DNA from: Bradyrhizobium sp. WD16
GTDB lineage: Bacteria > Pseudomonadota > Alphaproteobacteria > Rhizobiales > Xanthobacteraceae
Direction of reading: 5' to 3'
DNA length: 64,000 nucleotides
NCBI RefSeq assembly: GCF_024181725.1
Contig: NZ_CP028908.1
Location: 1,054,001-1,118,000 of the forward strand
Shown here: piece after piece, positions 47,349 to 57,248 of the stretch
Position numbering within the stretch: the first letter of the stretch is position 1
Layout of the letters: every line of letters starts with the position of its first letter
Program-made: the position numbers and the translations under genes
Notes under the pieces: model-generated
Told to the model about the DNA's origin: nothing
Database searches by the model: none
The model's input: only the letters and a program-made list of their open reading frames with translations

Positions 47349-49111
47349 ATGACCCAACGTTGGCCGATTGCCCTGTTCGCGCTGGTGATGGCGGCGCTGC
47401 CGCTGATCCCCGGCATGCCGCCGTTCTGGATCGTTCTGCTCGACAATATCGGTCTCGCCGCCCTGGTGGCGATGGGACTGGTGCTGCTGACCGGCGTCGG
47501 CGGCCTCACCTCATTCGGCCAAGCCGCCTTCTGCGGCTTCGGCGCCTACACCACTGCGGTGCTGACCACGGCCTATGGCCTGTCGCCCTGGCTGACGCTG
47601 CCGGCCTCGCTGCTGGTCAGCGGCCTCGCCGCCGTGCTGCTCGGCCTGATCACCGTGCGGCTGTCGGGCCATTACCTGCCGCTCGGCACCATCGCCTGGG
47701 GCCTCAGCCTCTATTATCTCTTCAGCAAGCTCGAATTCCTCGGTCGCAACGACGGCATCTCGAGCATTCCGCCGCTCGCCGTCGGACCATGGCAGATGAT
47801 CAGCGAAGGGCGGATCTATTACGCGATCTGGGCGGGTGTCATCATCTCCGGCATTCTCACGCTCAATCTCCTCGACTCCCGCACCGGCCGCGCCATCCGG
47901 GCGCTGCGCCGCGGCCATATCGCCGCCGAGTCCTTCGGCGTGCAGACCGCCCGCGCCAAGCTCCTGGTCTTCATCTATGCCGCGGTGCTCGCCGGCCTGT
48001 CCGGCTGGCTCTATGCCCACTTCCTGCGGACGGTGAATCCGACGCCGTTCGGCGCCCAGTCCGGCATGGAATATCTCTTCATCGCCGTGGTCGGCGGCGC
48101 CGGCTATGTCTGGGGCGCGGTGCTCGGCGCCGGCATCGTCGTGGTGCTGAAGGAAATCCTGCAGAGCTACCTGCCCTTCATCTTCAGCGAGGGCCAGCCC
48201 GAGATCGTCGTTTTCGGCGTTCTGCTCGTGGTGCTGCTGCAGGTCGCTCCGAGCGGCGTATGGCCGCGCCTCGCGGCGTTCTGGCCGTTCGATCGGCCCC
48301 AGCGCAAGCCCGCGGCGGCGCCCGCGCTGCCGCCGCGCTCGCGCTCCGCGGCCGGCGCCGCGACGCTGCTCACGGTCGATGGCGCCCGCAAGCAGTTCGG
48401 TGGCGTCACCGCCGTCAACAACGTGTCATTCGAAGTCGCCACGCAGCAGATCGTCGCGCTGATCGGCCCCAACGGCGCCGGCAAGAGCACGACCTTCAAC
48501 CTGATCACCGGCGTGCTGAGCGCCACCGCCGGCAACATCGCCCTGCTTGGCCAGCAGATCGCCGGCGCGACGCCCCAGGACATCGTCCGTCGCGGCGTTG
48601 CCCGCACCTTCCAGCACGTCAAGCTGGTGCCGGACATGACCGTGCTCGAGAACGTCGCGATCGGCACCCATCTGCGCGGCCATGCCGGCGCGATCGCCAG
48701 CATGTTGCGGCTCGATCGCGCCGACGAGGCCAAGCTGCTCGCCGAAGCGGCGCGGCAGATCGAGCGGGTCGGCCTCGGAGCCCAGATGCATCATCTCGCC
48801 GGCAGCCTCGCGCTCGGTCAGCAGCGCATCGTCGAGATCGCCCGGGCGCTCTGCGCCGATCCGATCCTGCTGCTGCTCGACGAACCCGCCGCCGGCCTGC
48901 GCCACAAGGAAAAGCAGCAGCTCGCCGCGCTGCTGCGCCAGCTTCGCGGCGAGGGCATGTCGGTGCTGCTGGTCGAACACGACATGGGTTTCGTCATGAA
49001 TCTCGCCGACCGCATCGTGGTGCTCGATTTCGGCACCAAGATCGCCGAGGGCCTGCCCGCGGAGATCAAGAGCGATCCCGAGGTGATCCGGGCCTATCTC
49101 GGAGGTGTGGC

Positions 49112-49115
<4 letters not shown>
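47349..49115 (+). CDS. Fused LivM permease and LivG ATPase
   Basis: The 588-residue protein carries the LivM permease in about residues 1-310 ([60 protein letters not shown]). A Pro/Ala/Arg linker follows ([16 protein letters not shown]), then a LivG ATPase from about 335 (Walker [53 protein letters not shown], Walker [16 protein letters not shown]). No internal stop or ribosome site separates the parts; such fusions occur in Bradyrhizobium relatives. The stop overlaps the next gene by 4 bp. Confidence 0.9.
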
Positions 49116-49843
<728 letters not shown>

Positions 49844-49960
49844 GCCGTCGCCGCGCGGGCGCGGCTCAGCTGCAATCAGTCGAGGGATCGCTGGCGCGGG
49901 GCGGCGCGTCAGGAACCGTGGTGCAGCCGTTCTCGCCGCCGTAATCCTGCCTGCTTCGAG

Positions 49961-49987
49961 TTATTTTATTGTACTGCGATAAAATAA
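49961..49987. promoter_or_regulatory. AT-rich palindromic operator upstream of the first DUF2975 gene
   Basis: TTATTTTAT, 9 bp, ATAAAATAA: perfect 9-bp arms, 17 bases before ATG 50005. The core (49964-49986) recurs with 3 mismatches at 52538-52560, ahead of the second DUF2975 gene. Likely site for the small Xre regulator encoded at 51678-51932. Confidence 0.6.
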
Positions 49988-50004
49988 TATCGAAAGGCTT
50001 ACGT

Positions 50005-50562
50005 ATGTCTGCACACTACGGCACTTGGCTGTCGACCGCCCGCAGCCGACGGATGCGGAGGATCGCTGTCGGCGCGCGCTGGCTCGCAGCTGCCGGCTTG
50101 GCCCTGATGGCGGTCCGCGACGTCTACCTCGTCTTTGATACCGAGGCGCTTCTGCTGGCGCTCGCCCTGCCCGACCGATCGCTGCTCACCGCCGACCAGG
50201 GCGCGATCATCATGGCCTGGGCGCTTAGCTCGATTCCCACTTGCATCTTGATGGCCGGCCTTTGGTTCGCACGCAGGCTGTTCGTACGTTACGCGCAGGG
50301 CGAGACATTCGATCCGGATGTGCCCGAGCGGCTCGGAGCGCTGGGCCTGCTCGCGATGGTCGGTGCCGCCGCAGGTGTCGTCGTTCGAAGCCTTGCCAGC
50401 CTCGTGCTCAGCCTCGGGACGCCGGCCGGGGAGCCGCATCTGGCGATCGGCATCGCTTCCCACGAGATCGCTGCGCTGATCATCGGACTGCTGCTCGCCG
50501 CCTTCGCCCTGGTGACGCACGATGCGCTGCGACTCGAAGAGGGCAGCACGGTCGTCCTCTGA
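50005..50562 (+). CDS. DUF2975 family membrane protein (first copy)
   Basis: From ATG 50005 (AAAGG 8 bases upstream) the 185-residue protein has four hydrophobic segments (WLAAAGLALMAVRDVYLVF, AIIMAWALSSIPTCILMAGL, LGLLAMVGAAAGVVVRSLAS, EIAALIIGLLLAAFALVTHD). Between helices 2 and 3 it carries RYAQGETFDPDVPERLGALG, the DUF2975 hallmark. The family is usually paired with a YozG-like Xre regulator; function unknown. It shares an operator with the gene at 51939-52511. Confidence 0.75.
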   Translation: MSAHYGTWLSTARSRRMRRIAVGARWLAAAGLALMAVRDVYLVFDTEALLLALALPDRSLLTADQGAIIMAWALSSIPTCILMAGLWFARRLFVRYAQGETFDPDVPERLGALGLLAMVGAAAGVVVRSLASLVLSLGTPAGEPHLAIGIASHEIAALIIGLLLAAFALVTHDALRLEEGSTVVL

Positions 50563-50718
50563 GCCTTGAAGCGCGATAGCTTCAGATCTGATCGCCATCG
50601 CGCTCCAGCTTGTTGATGGAGCATCATCCTTTTTGGATAACCGGTATCCACTTTTCCGGATCATGCTCTTGGCCCGCGCCGCGGCCGTCTGCCATCGCGC
50701 GGGCTTCGATCAGCACAC

Positions 50719-51411
50719 TCATTCCTGGGCTGGAAAGTGGAAATTGACGCCCGCTTTCAGCAGATGGCCGGACAGATTGCGGTTGGCGAGGGGCTGCAGG
50801 CGATCGCCTTCGGGCATCTTGCCAAGGAGCAGGTAATCGTATTCCGCCATGATCGAGACCCGGTCGCTCAATGCATATTCGACGCCGGCGCCGAACAACC
50901 CACCCAATTGCAGGACGTGGCCACTGGACGAACCGGTGGGCCGGTCGATATGCCTGACGGCCAGTCCGGCGGTGGCGAAGGGCAGCCAGCGGCCGAGAGC
51001 AACGCCGTAGCGCAGCTTGGCGGCGCCGAGCCATTGCGCGCCGACGGCGGTGGCGGCATCGCCGGGTCGCGACGAGGGACGCGAGAGATAGCTGCCGTCC
51101 AGCTCGACCCCGAACACCGCCGAGGCCGCGCTGCCGCCGACCTGATAGTTGTAGCCCACCTGGGCGCCGCCGAGGAAACTGCCGCGCCCCGCGGCGCTGT
51201 TGGCGCCGTTCAACAGGTAGCCGCCGTGTAAGCCGCCGTAGCCGCCGGTCCAGTCGAACCCGGCACTCGGCAGCCCAGCTGCAGGCGCGTAGTGCATCGG
51301 CGCGATCGGCTCCGCCGCCGCCGCGCTGCCGGCGACTGCGATCGTGGCCAAGGCAGTGAGCGCGAAGCGGCGCAGACGGAACGGATGTGTTCTGAACTCG
51401 ATGTAGGGCAT
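50719..51411 (-). CDS. Outer-membrane beta-barrel protein (Omp25/Omp31-like)
   Basis: The 230-residue protein has a signal peptide (FALTALATIAVAGSAAAAEP) and an eight-stranded porin-like barrel: FDWTGGYGGLHGGYLLNGA, FLGGAQVGYNYQVGGSAASA, VFGVELDGSYL, ALGRWLPFATAGLAV, AEYDYLLLGKMPEGD, ending in GVNFHF(PAQE) near the C-terminus as outer-membrane barrels do. Family by pattern. Monocistronic. Confidence 0.8.
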   Translation of the reverse strand: MPYIEFRTHPFRLRRFALTALATIAVAGSAAAAEPIAPMHYAPAAGLPSAGFDWTGGYGGLHGGYLLNGANSAAGRGSFLGGAQVGYNYQVGGSAASAVFGVELDGSYLSRPSSRPGDAATAVGAQWLGAAKLRYGVALGRWLPFATAGLAVRHIDRPTGSSSGHVLQLGGLFGAGVEYALSDRVSIMAEYDYLLLGKMPEGDRLQPLANRNLSGHLLKAGVNFHFPAQE

Positions 51412-51677
51412 GGGGCTCTTTCAGTTGAGGAGGAGGATAGGCCGCTTCGGACAGGCGTCGACGATCGGCCGCCGGCCGTTGCGGTGGTGGACGGGAGATG
51501 ACGGAGGACGAGGGAGTTAGAAGGAGATCGATTTAGAAGATAAAGCTACACAATTTAAGATAGAAAATTCGGACAAGCCGGTACTCACCTTTCAAGATCA
51601 CGCTATGGTGGTGATGAAGCGACGTTTGCTTCGACAGCCTGCGTCCCAGATGGCCGCTAACGTCGGATCCGCTCGGC

Positions 51678-51932
51678 TCAGGCAGAGTTTTTCAACGGCG
51701 TGCGCGCATGCAGCAAGCCGTCCGCCGTGTCAGGCGCATATTCGAGGATGTCGCCCGGCTGACAATCGAGCACCTCACAGATGCGCTCCAGCGTCTCGAA
51801 ACGGATGCCGCGAACCTTGCCGGATTTCAGCAGCGACACATTGGCTTCGGTCAGCTGAATGCGGGCCGCCAGTTCGCGCGACCGCATCTTGCGCTTGGCC
51901 AGCATGACATCGAGATTGACGATGATCGGCAT
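51678..51932 (-). CDS. Small Xre-family regulator (YozG-like)
   Basis: The 84-residue protein is a single helix-turn-helix domain: IIVNLDVMLAKRKMRSRELA, RIQLTEANVSLLKSGKVRGI, RFETLERICEVLDCQPGDIL. It starts 6 bp after the stop of the second DUF2975 gene, the standard DUF2975-Xre arrangement. It probably represses its own operon and the other DUF2975 gene through the shared palindrome. Confidence 0.85.
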   Translation of the reverse strand: MPIIVNLDVMLAKRKMRSRELAARIQLTEANVSLLKSGKVRGIRFETLERICEVLDCQPGDILEYAPDTADGLLHARTPLKNSA

Positions 51933-51938
51933 CGGGCC

Positions 51939-52511
51939 TCACACAAATTCGCTGTTTTCGGTGGAGAGGCGGACAGCTTCACGCATGATGCGGGCGAAGG
52001 CAATCAGCGCGATGCCGGCAAGCACGGTGAGAAGCTGCGCCAATTCGAACTCGAAACCGATCATCCTCAGATCCGGCGGATTGCTGCGCGTCAGGTTGAA
52101 GGTCGTGAGGATCTGGAGAAACGGCGATAGCGCGGTCTTGGCGATCAGCGCCCAGCCGATGCGGCCGATGCGCCCGGCATTGTCGTGCTCGAATACGCGG
52201 CCGCGCGCGAAGGCCGCAAACAATTTCGCCAGCTCGACCAGCGCGTACAGGACGGGGGCAGCGCCCAGCAAGCTGATCAATGCGCCGCCAATCCGGGTAT
52301 CGAAGCGGACGGTGATCGGACGCGTGCCGAGCGGGCCCTGCCAGGCGAGCCAGCGCTGGATCAATTGATCGCTCGACCAGACGAGGGGAATGCTGAGCAG
52401 GACAGCGGCGGCCGACAGCAGCGAGCCGATCGCCACGACGCGACCGATCCGCCGCAGGCGCGTATTGGTTGGCATGGGCGCCGGCAGGGCCAGCATGACG
52501 ACGTTCATCAC
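51939..52511 (-). CDS. DUF2975 family membrane protein (second copy)
   Basis: The 190-residue protein has four hydrophobic segments and the family's FAFARGRVFEHDNAGRIGRI-type loop (AAFARGRVFEHDNAGRIGRI, with WALIAKTALSPFLQIL following). It differs from the copy at 50005 in sequence but has the same topology. It is co-transcribed with the Xre gene downstream. Two adjacent start codons exist (52511 and 52508). Confidence 0.75.
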   Translation of the reverse strand: MMNVVMLALPAPMPTNTRLRRIGRVVAIGSLLSAAAVLLSIPLVWSSDQLIQRWLAWQGPLGTRPITVRFDTRIGGALISLLGAAPVLYALVELAKLFAAFARGRVFEHDNAGRIGRIGWALIAKTALSPFLQILTTFNLTRSNPPDLRMIGFEFELAQLLTVLAGIALIAFARIMREAVRLSTENSEFV

Positions 52512-52537
52512 GGTCTCCGTTCTGCAATATCGAATAT

Positions 52538-52560
52538 TTTTATTGTTTTACGATAAAATA
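52538..52560. promoter_or_regulatory. Second copy of the DUF2975 operator
   Basis: TTTTATTGT, 4 variable or partly variable bases, then CGATAAAATA matches 49964-49986 at 20 of 23 positions. It lies 27 bases ahead of the minus-strand DUF2975 gene, so it may overlap that gene's promoter. Confidence 0.6.
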
Positions 52561-52562
52561 TG

Positions 52563-52959
52563 GCCGGATTGTGACGTCTTGCTGATGCTGCGTGTGTCCA
52601 TCGCAGGGCGCGAGAGAACCCGCAAAACGGATCGCAGCGTCGGACAATCGTTTGATTGCCAACGCCAAATGCTACGGACCAAGCCTTCGCGCGATGCGGC
52701 CGACGCGCCGGCGATGGGTGGCTCGCTTGCAACAAGTTCAAGCCGTTGGTAATAAGGCCGCCCGGTCGGCAGTTCACCGAGGCACCACCGCCCCTTCCGA
52801 GGGGAGCTAAACCTGCTTTCAGTCGAGATCCGACGTACGATACGCGTGCATCGCCGTTCTTCTGCGGCGAGATGCCGCGACAACTCGATGACGTGCTCAT
52901 CGCAAGCCGGTGGTCCTCGACGCTTCTCTTGGCGAATGGCACGTCGTTGAGGACGATCC
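52563..52959. other. Intergenic stretch without a convincing gene
   Basis: About 400 bases between the DUF2975 operator and the DUF2087 gene. Open frames exist on both strands, but none has a family match, a good ribosome site or natural amino-acid composition. No RNA gene or repeat was seen; it presumably contains the promoter of the DUF2087 gene. Confidence 0.5.
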
Positions 52960-53526
52960 ATGTCGAGACATCTCATTCCCTTCACCGTGGGTGACACCTC
53001 CGCACTCGCGCGCTCATTGCGGGCGCAGCTCGCCGGTCGCGAGGCGCAGCCCAGCCATGTTGAGCTGCTCAATATTCTCGCTCGCGCCGCTGGCTTCCGA
53101 AACTTCCAACACTTTCGCGCTTCGCACGAGGCGGAAGGCCGCCTGCAATCAGACCGCCCCGCACCCGCACCAATCGACCATACCAGGATCGAGCGGATGC
53201 TTCGGTGCTTCGATCCGCAATCGCGCCTGGTCCGCTGGCCGGCACGACGCAGCGATCAGGACGGCTGTCTCTGGGTGCTGTGGTCCGGCTTTGCGGCAGG
53301 GCAGAGCTTTACGGAGCGGCAGATCAACGCTTCCTTGAGGGAGCGCCATCTGTTCGGCGATCATGCGCTGCTGCGCCGCGCACTGATCGGCCACGGGCTG
53401 ATGACACGGAAACCCGACGGCAGCGACTACCGCCGCGTCGAACACAAGCCTCCGGCCGAAGCCCTGACGCTGATCCGGGCTCTTGCCTCCCGTCGGCCAG
53501 CCCGAACGCTTGCGATCCGGAACTGA
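52960..53526 (+). CDS. DUF2087 domain-containing protein
   Basis: The 188-residue protein begins HLIPFTVGDTSALARSLRAQ, with an N-terminal helical part (HVELLNILARAAGFRNFQHF) of the kind found before DUF2087 domains. The DUF2087 winged-helix-like region is at about 70-170, ending DHALLRRALIGHGLMTRKPD then GSDYRRVE. DUF2087 is found in putative DNA-binding proteins; no substrate is known. It stands alone, converging on the binding-protein gene. Confidence 0.8.
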   Translation: MSRHLIPFTVGDTSALARSLRAQLAGREAQPSHVELLNILARAAGFRNFQHFRASHEAEGRLQSDRPAPAPIDHTRIERMLRCFDPQSRLVRWPARRSDQDGCLWVLWSGFAAGQSFTERQINASLRERHLFGDHALLRRALIGHGLMTRKPDGSDYRRVEHKPPAEALTLIRALASRRPARTLAIRN

Positions 53527-53568
53527 CGGGACAGCCATCCCTGCTTCACGCTGGGTTCAGGAGAAACA

Positions 53569-53597
53569 AAACGGGGCGCCTTGCGGGCGCCCCGGTC
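53569..53597 (-). terminator. Terminator between convergent genes, mainly for the minus-strand operon
   Basis: GGGGCGCC-TTGCG-GGCGCCCC (53573-53580 with 53586-53593). On the minus strand the hairpin is followed by GTTTTGTTTC, so it best serves the aromatic-acid operon ending at 53632. Confidence 0.7.
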
Positions 53598-53631
53598 GAA
53601 CGGGCGATGATGGGCCGACGATAGCGGCGGC

Positions 53632-54783
53632 TTACTTCACCACCTCGTATTTACCGTCCTTCACCGTCAGCAGGATGCGCGAACGGTCGTCGAGGCCGTA
53701 GCGATCCTTTTCGGTGAAGTTGTAGACGCCCTGGCTTGCCGCCAGTTCCTTCTCGCCGAGCAGCGCCTTGCGGATCGCCTCGCGGAATTCCGGCGTGCCG
53801 GGCTTGGCCTCCTTCAGCGCCACCGGGATGACGCGCTTGAGCACCTCGAAAGCGTCGTAGGAATGGGCGGCGAACTGGCTGCGGCTATGGGGTCCATATT
53901 TCGCCTCATAGGCGGCGTTGAGGGCGAGGCCCGGCTTCTTGGTCAGCGCACTGTCCGGCTGGCCTTCCGGCGACATCACCGGGCCCGAGGCCATCAGCAC
54001 GCCTTCCGCGGCCTTGCCGGCGATGCGGATGAAATCCATGCTGGCGGCGCCGTGGGTCTGATAGATCAGGCCCTTGTAGCCACGCTCGCGCAGCGCGATC
54101 TGCGGCAGCGCCGCGGCGGTGCCGGAGGCGCCGACCAGGACCGCGTCCGGATTGGCCGCCACCAGCTTGAGCACCTGGCCGGCGACGGAGGTGTCGGGCC
54201 GGGCATAGCGCTCGTCGGCGACGATCTGCAGCCCCATCAGCCCGCCCTGGGCCTTGAGGTCGTTCATCCACAGATCGCCGTAGGAATCGGAATAGCCGAT
54301 GAAGCCGACCGTCTTCACGTTGTGCTTCTTCATGTGGTCATAGAGCACCTTGCCCATGATCGGGATCGGCTGCGGCATATCGACCGACCACTTCTCGCGC
54401 GCCGGCGTGAACGGCATCGGCGCAAGCCCGAAATGCGGCACCCCGGCCTCGTTGGCGACGGTGGAGACGGCGATCGTCGGCGGCGTCGTTGCCGAGCCCA
54501 TGATGATGTCCGCCTTGGCCTCGGTGACGAAGCGGCGGGCATTGGTGGTGGCGGTGGTCGGGTCGCCGGCGTCGTCGAGCACGATGACGCGCAGCTTGAC
54601 GCCGCCGATCTCGGTGGGGACGAATTCGAGCGCATTACGCTCCGGAATACCGAGCGCCGCGGCCGGGCCGGTGGTCGAGGTGGTGATGCCGATCACGATC
54701 TCGTTGCTCTGGGCGGCGGCCGGCGCGACCAGCGCCGGCAGAACGGCAAGAGCCGCCACCGTGGCGAATAGCACTTTCTTCAT
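53632..54783 (-). CDS. ABC transporter substrate-binding protein, probably for aromatic acids
   Basis: The 383-residue protein (GGAGGATAACGATA before ATG 54783) has a signal peptide (LFATVAALAVLPALVAPAAAQ) and the Leu/Ile/Val-binding fold: EIVIGITTSTTGPAAALGIP, RNALEFVPTEIGGVKLRVIV, LDDAGDPTTATTNARRFVTE, HNVKTVGFIGYSDSYGDLW. It is the last gene of an operon with feruloyl-CoA synthase, so a phenylpropanoid ligand (as for R. palustris CouP) is likely. It may serve the second importer 4 kb away, which lacks its own binding protein. Confidence 0.87.
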   Translation of the reverse strand: MKKVLFATVAALAVLPALVAPAAAQSNEIVIGITTSTTGPAAALGIPERNALEFVPTEIGGVKLRVIVLDDAGDPTTATTNARRFVTEAKADIIMGSATTPPTIAVSTVANEAGVPHFGLAPMPFTPAREKWSVDMPQPIPIMGKVLYDHMKKHNVKTVGFIGYSDSYGDLWMNDLKAQGGLMGLQIVADERYARPDTSVAGQVLKLVAANPDAVLVGASGTAAALPQIALRERGYKGLIYQTHGAASMDFIRIAGKAAEGVLMASGPVMSPEGQPDSALTKKPGLALNAAYEAKYGPHSRSQFAAHSYDAFEVLKRVIPVALKEAKPGTPEFREAIRKALLGEKELAASQGVYNFTEKDRYGLDDRSRILLTVKDGKYEVVK

Positions 54784-54830
54784 TATCGTTATCCTCCCTG
54801 CTAGGTGTGTTTGGTTGTTATGACGTGACT

Positions 54831-55280
54831 TTAGTCTGTCGAAGGCCCTGATATCAAATTTTCCGCGGCGCTGAACCGGGCCTTGACGCTCTCCGGCACC
54901 GGCACCGATTTCAGCCGTTTCGGATCGTCCGGATGGGGACCGACGAAGACGCGGGTCTCGAAGCCTTCGACCGCGAGCACCTCACCCTTGAAGACCCGGT
55001 GCAGGATCTCGAAGCTGGAGCGGTGCCAGGCCGCGACGCGGCTCTCGATCTCGATTTCATCGTCGAAGGTCGAAGGCACGTAGAACTTGGCACGGGTATC
55101 GACCATCGGCCAGCCGACCATGCCGAAACGCTGCAGCGTCGCCTTCTTGGGAAAGCCCGCGGCGGCGAACAGCTCATTGGTGCTCTGGTCGAAGATCTCG
55201 AAATAGCGCGGGTAATAGACGATGTTGGCGGGATCGCAGTCGCCCCAGGCAATCCGGACGGTGCGGCGATAGACGAACAT
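54831..55280 (-). CDS. Acyl-CoA thioesterase, 4-hydroxybenzoyl-CoA thioesterase family
   Basis: The start is ATG 55280 with GGAGGGAGGC directly upstream. The 149-residue hotdog-fold protein has the family signature VRIAWGDCDPANIVYYPRYF, in which the Asp after GDC (D17-like) is the catalytic residue of the Pseudomonas-type 4-hydroxybenzoyl-CoA thioesterase, and STFDDEIEIESRVAAWHRSS. In this operon it could release 4-hydroxybenzoate or a related acid from its CoA ester, feeding PobA. Substrate inferred. Confidence 0.85.
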   Translation of the reverse strand: MFVYRRTVRIAWGDCDPANIVYYPRYFEIFDQSTNELFAAAGFPKKATLQRFGMVGWPMVDTRAKFYVPSTFDDEIEIESRVAAWHRSSFEILHRVFKGEVLAVEGFETRVFVGPHPDDPKRLKSVPVPESVKARFSAAENLISGPSTD

Positions 55281-55307
55281 GCCTCCCTCCTCTCCCGACG
55301 ACAACCC

Positions 55308-57203
55308 TCAGCGGCGCTTGCCCACCTCGGCCAGGATGACATCCGGCCCGGGCGGCTCGGCATAGACGACGTCGACCAGCGCCGCCCGATGCTCGAGCAC
55401 CGCACGCTGGTTGACCGAGCCCTTGTCGGTCACCTCGCCGGCATCGATCAGCAACGGCGTATCGAGCAGCATCGCGCGCAGAATGCGGTTGGATGAGCCG
55501 GTCGCCTCGGCGGCGAAGACGTCGAAGCGCTCCTTGAAGGCGGCGCGGACCAGCGGATCGTGGGCGGCCGCGGCGATATCGCCGAACGGCAGGGTCGGGT
55601 TGATGAGCTGGCAGCCGTCGAGATCAAGCACCGCAAGCGCACCGACCTCCTCGCGGTTGATCCCGGTGACGACGACATCACGGACCAGCGGCGCGCAGGC
55701 GGCGACGAAGTGGGCCCGCAACGGCCCGACGCTCACCCAGGTGCCGCTGCCGAGCTTGAAGTCCTCGGTGATGCGGCCGTCGAAATCGAAGCCGGCGGAG
55801 AGATCGTTGGGATCGACCGGACGCAGCGCATCGCCGAGCTTGTAGAAGCCCTCCTCGTCGAAGGCCTTGGCCGTCATGGCGTCATCGCGCCAGTAGCCCG
55901 GCATCACGTTCGGCCCCTTGGCGCGGACCTCGAGCTTGCCGTTGTTCGGCACCAGCTTGGCGACGTTGCCGCGCACCGGCAGACCGACATGGCCGGAGCG
56001 GCTGGTCTCCGGCGTCACGCACATGAAGAACGGCGCGGTCTCGGTTGCTCCGAGGCCGGTCAGCATCGGCACGCGTCCGCCGGTCTCCCGCACCGAGATG
56101 GCGTCGAGCTCGTTCCAGACGTGGGCGGAGAGCCCGGCGCCGGAGAAGAACATCGCGTGCAGGCGGCTGAAGAACTTGGCTCGCAGCGCCGGATCGGCGC
56201 GGAAATAGGGCAGCAGCGATTCGTAGCCCTTGGGTACGTTGAAATAGACCGTCGGCGCGATCTCGCGCAGATTGCGCACCGTCTCCTCGATGCCCGCCGG
56301 CGTCGGCTTGCCCTCGTCGAGATACATCGAGCCGCCGTTGAACAATGTCAGGCCGATATTGTGGTTGCCGCCGAAGGTATGGTTCCACGGCAGCCAGTCG
56401 ACGATCACGGGCGGCTCATCCTTGAGGAAGGCGAGCGTCTCGCTCAGCATCACCTGGTTGGCGCAGAGCATGCGCTGGGTGTTGATCACCGCCTTGGGCT
56501 TGCCGGTCGACCCGGAGGTCAGCAGAAACTTGGCGATCGTGTCCGGGCCGATCGCGTGGTTGATCTCGTCGAGCCGGGGATCCTCGGGCGTTGCCGAGAG
56601 ATCGGCGAGCGAGACGACGGCATGACCGGGCACGCTGCCCCGGCCGACCACCACCTCGGTGCCGCCGGGCACGTTCGCGGTAATGGCACGTGCGAACAGG
56701 TCGCCATTGTCGGCGAAGATCATGCCGGGTGTCAGCAGGCCGATGACGTAAGCGAGCTTGCTGTAGTCCTTCGACACCAGCGAATAGGGCGGCGACACCG
56801 GGCAGAACGGCACACCGGCGTAGTAGGCGCCGAACGCCATCAGAGCGTGGTCGACGGAATTACCGGACAGGATCATCAACGGACGGTCCGCCGACAGACC
56901 GCGCGCGATCAGCGCCGAGGCAATGGCACGGCTGGTCTTGAGAAGCTGCGCGTAGGTGACCTCGCGCCAGCCTTCGCCGCTGCGCTCCGCCATGAAGACG
57001 CGATCGGGGGCATGCTCCGCCCAGTAATGCAGCTTGTCGGTGATCCGCGTCGGATAATCGCCGAGCACCGCCTTTGGCCGCAGATAGATGCTGCCGTCGT
57101 CGTGATGTTCGATCGCCACCTTGGTGCGTCCGAACGAGATCGGCCGCAGCGGCGCTCCGGCCGGATCGACGGTGAATTCGGTTTTCTGCGCGGCTGCAGA
57201 CAT
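55308..57203 (-). CDS. fcs: Feruloyl-CoA synthase (p-hydroxycinnamoyl-CoA ligase)
   Basis: This enzyme activates ferulate, p-coumarate or caffeate with ATP and CoA. The 631-residue ANL ligase (GGGAGGG before ATG 57203) has the P-loop KFLLTSGSTGKPKAVINTQ, VDWLPWNHTFGGNHNIGLTL, GLGATETAPFFMCVTP, GYWRDDAMTAKAFDEEGFYK and ITEDFKLGSGTWVSVGPLRA. The last motif and the length are typical of feruloyl-CoA synthases rather than short 4-coumarate ligases. No canonical C-terminal catalytic-Lys motif as in acyl-CoA synthetases is obvious. It lies 27 bp before the thioesterase gene and 45 bp after the hydratase gene. Confidence 0.85.
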   Translation of the reverse strand: MSAAAQKTEFTVDPAGAPLRPISFGRTKVAIEHHDDGSIYLRPKAVLGDYPTRITDKLHYWAEHAPDRVFMAERSGEGWREVTYAQLLKTSRAIASALIARGLSADRPLMILSGNSVDHALMAFGAYYAGVPFCPVSPPYSLVSKDYSKLAYVIGLLTPGMIFADNGDLFARAITANVPGGTEVVVGRGSVPGHAVVSLADLSATPEDPRLDEINHAIGPDTIAKFLLTSGSTGKPKAVINTQRMLCANQVMLSETLAFLKDEPPVIVDWLPWNHTFGGNHNIGLTLFNGGSMYLDEGKPTPAGIEETVRNLREIAPTVYFNVPKGYESLLPYFRADPALRAKFFSRLHAMFFSGAGLSAHVWNELDAISVRETGGRVPMLTGLGATETAPFFMCVTPETSRSGHVGLPVRGNVAKLVPNNGKLEVRAKGPNVMPGYWRDDAMTAKAFDEEGFYKLGDALRPVDPNDLSAGFDFDGRITEDFKLGSGTWVSVGPLRAHFVAACAPLVRDVVVTGINREEVGALAVLDLDGCQLINPTLPFGDIAAAAHDPLVRAAFKERFDVFAAEATGSSNRILRAMLLDTPLLIDAGEVTDKGSVNQRAVLEHRAALVDVVYAEPPGPDVILAEVGKRR

Positions 57204-57248
57204 GGACGCCCTCCCAGGCTCGGAACGGTCGCTTGTTTTATTGATCGA

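Noticed and set aside
52508..52942. Possible minus-strand gene of 144 codons in the gap before the DUF2087 gene
   Set aside because: Poor composition, no ribosome site, overlaps the DUF2975 operator and start region.
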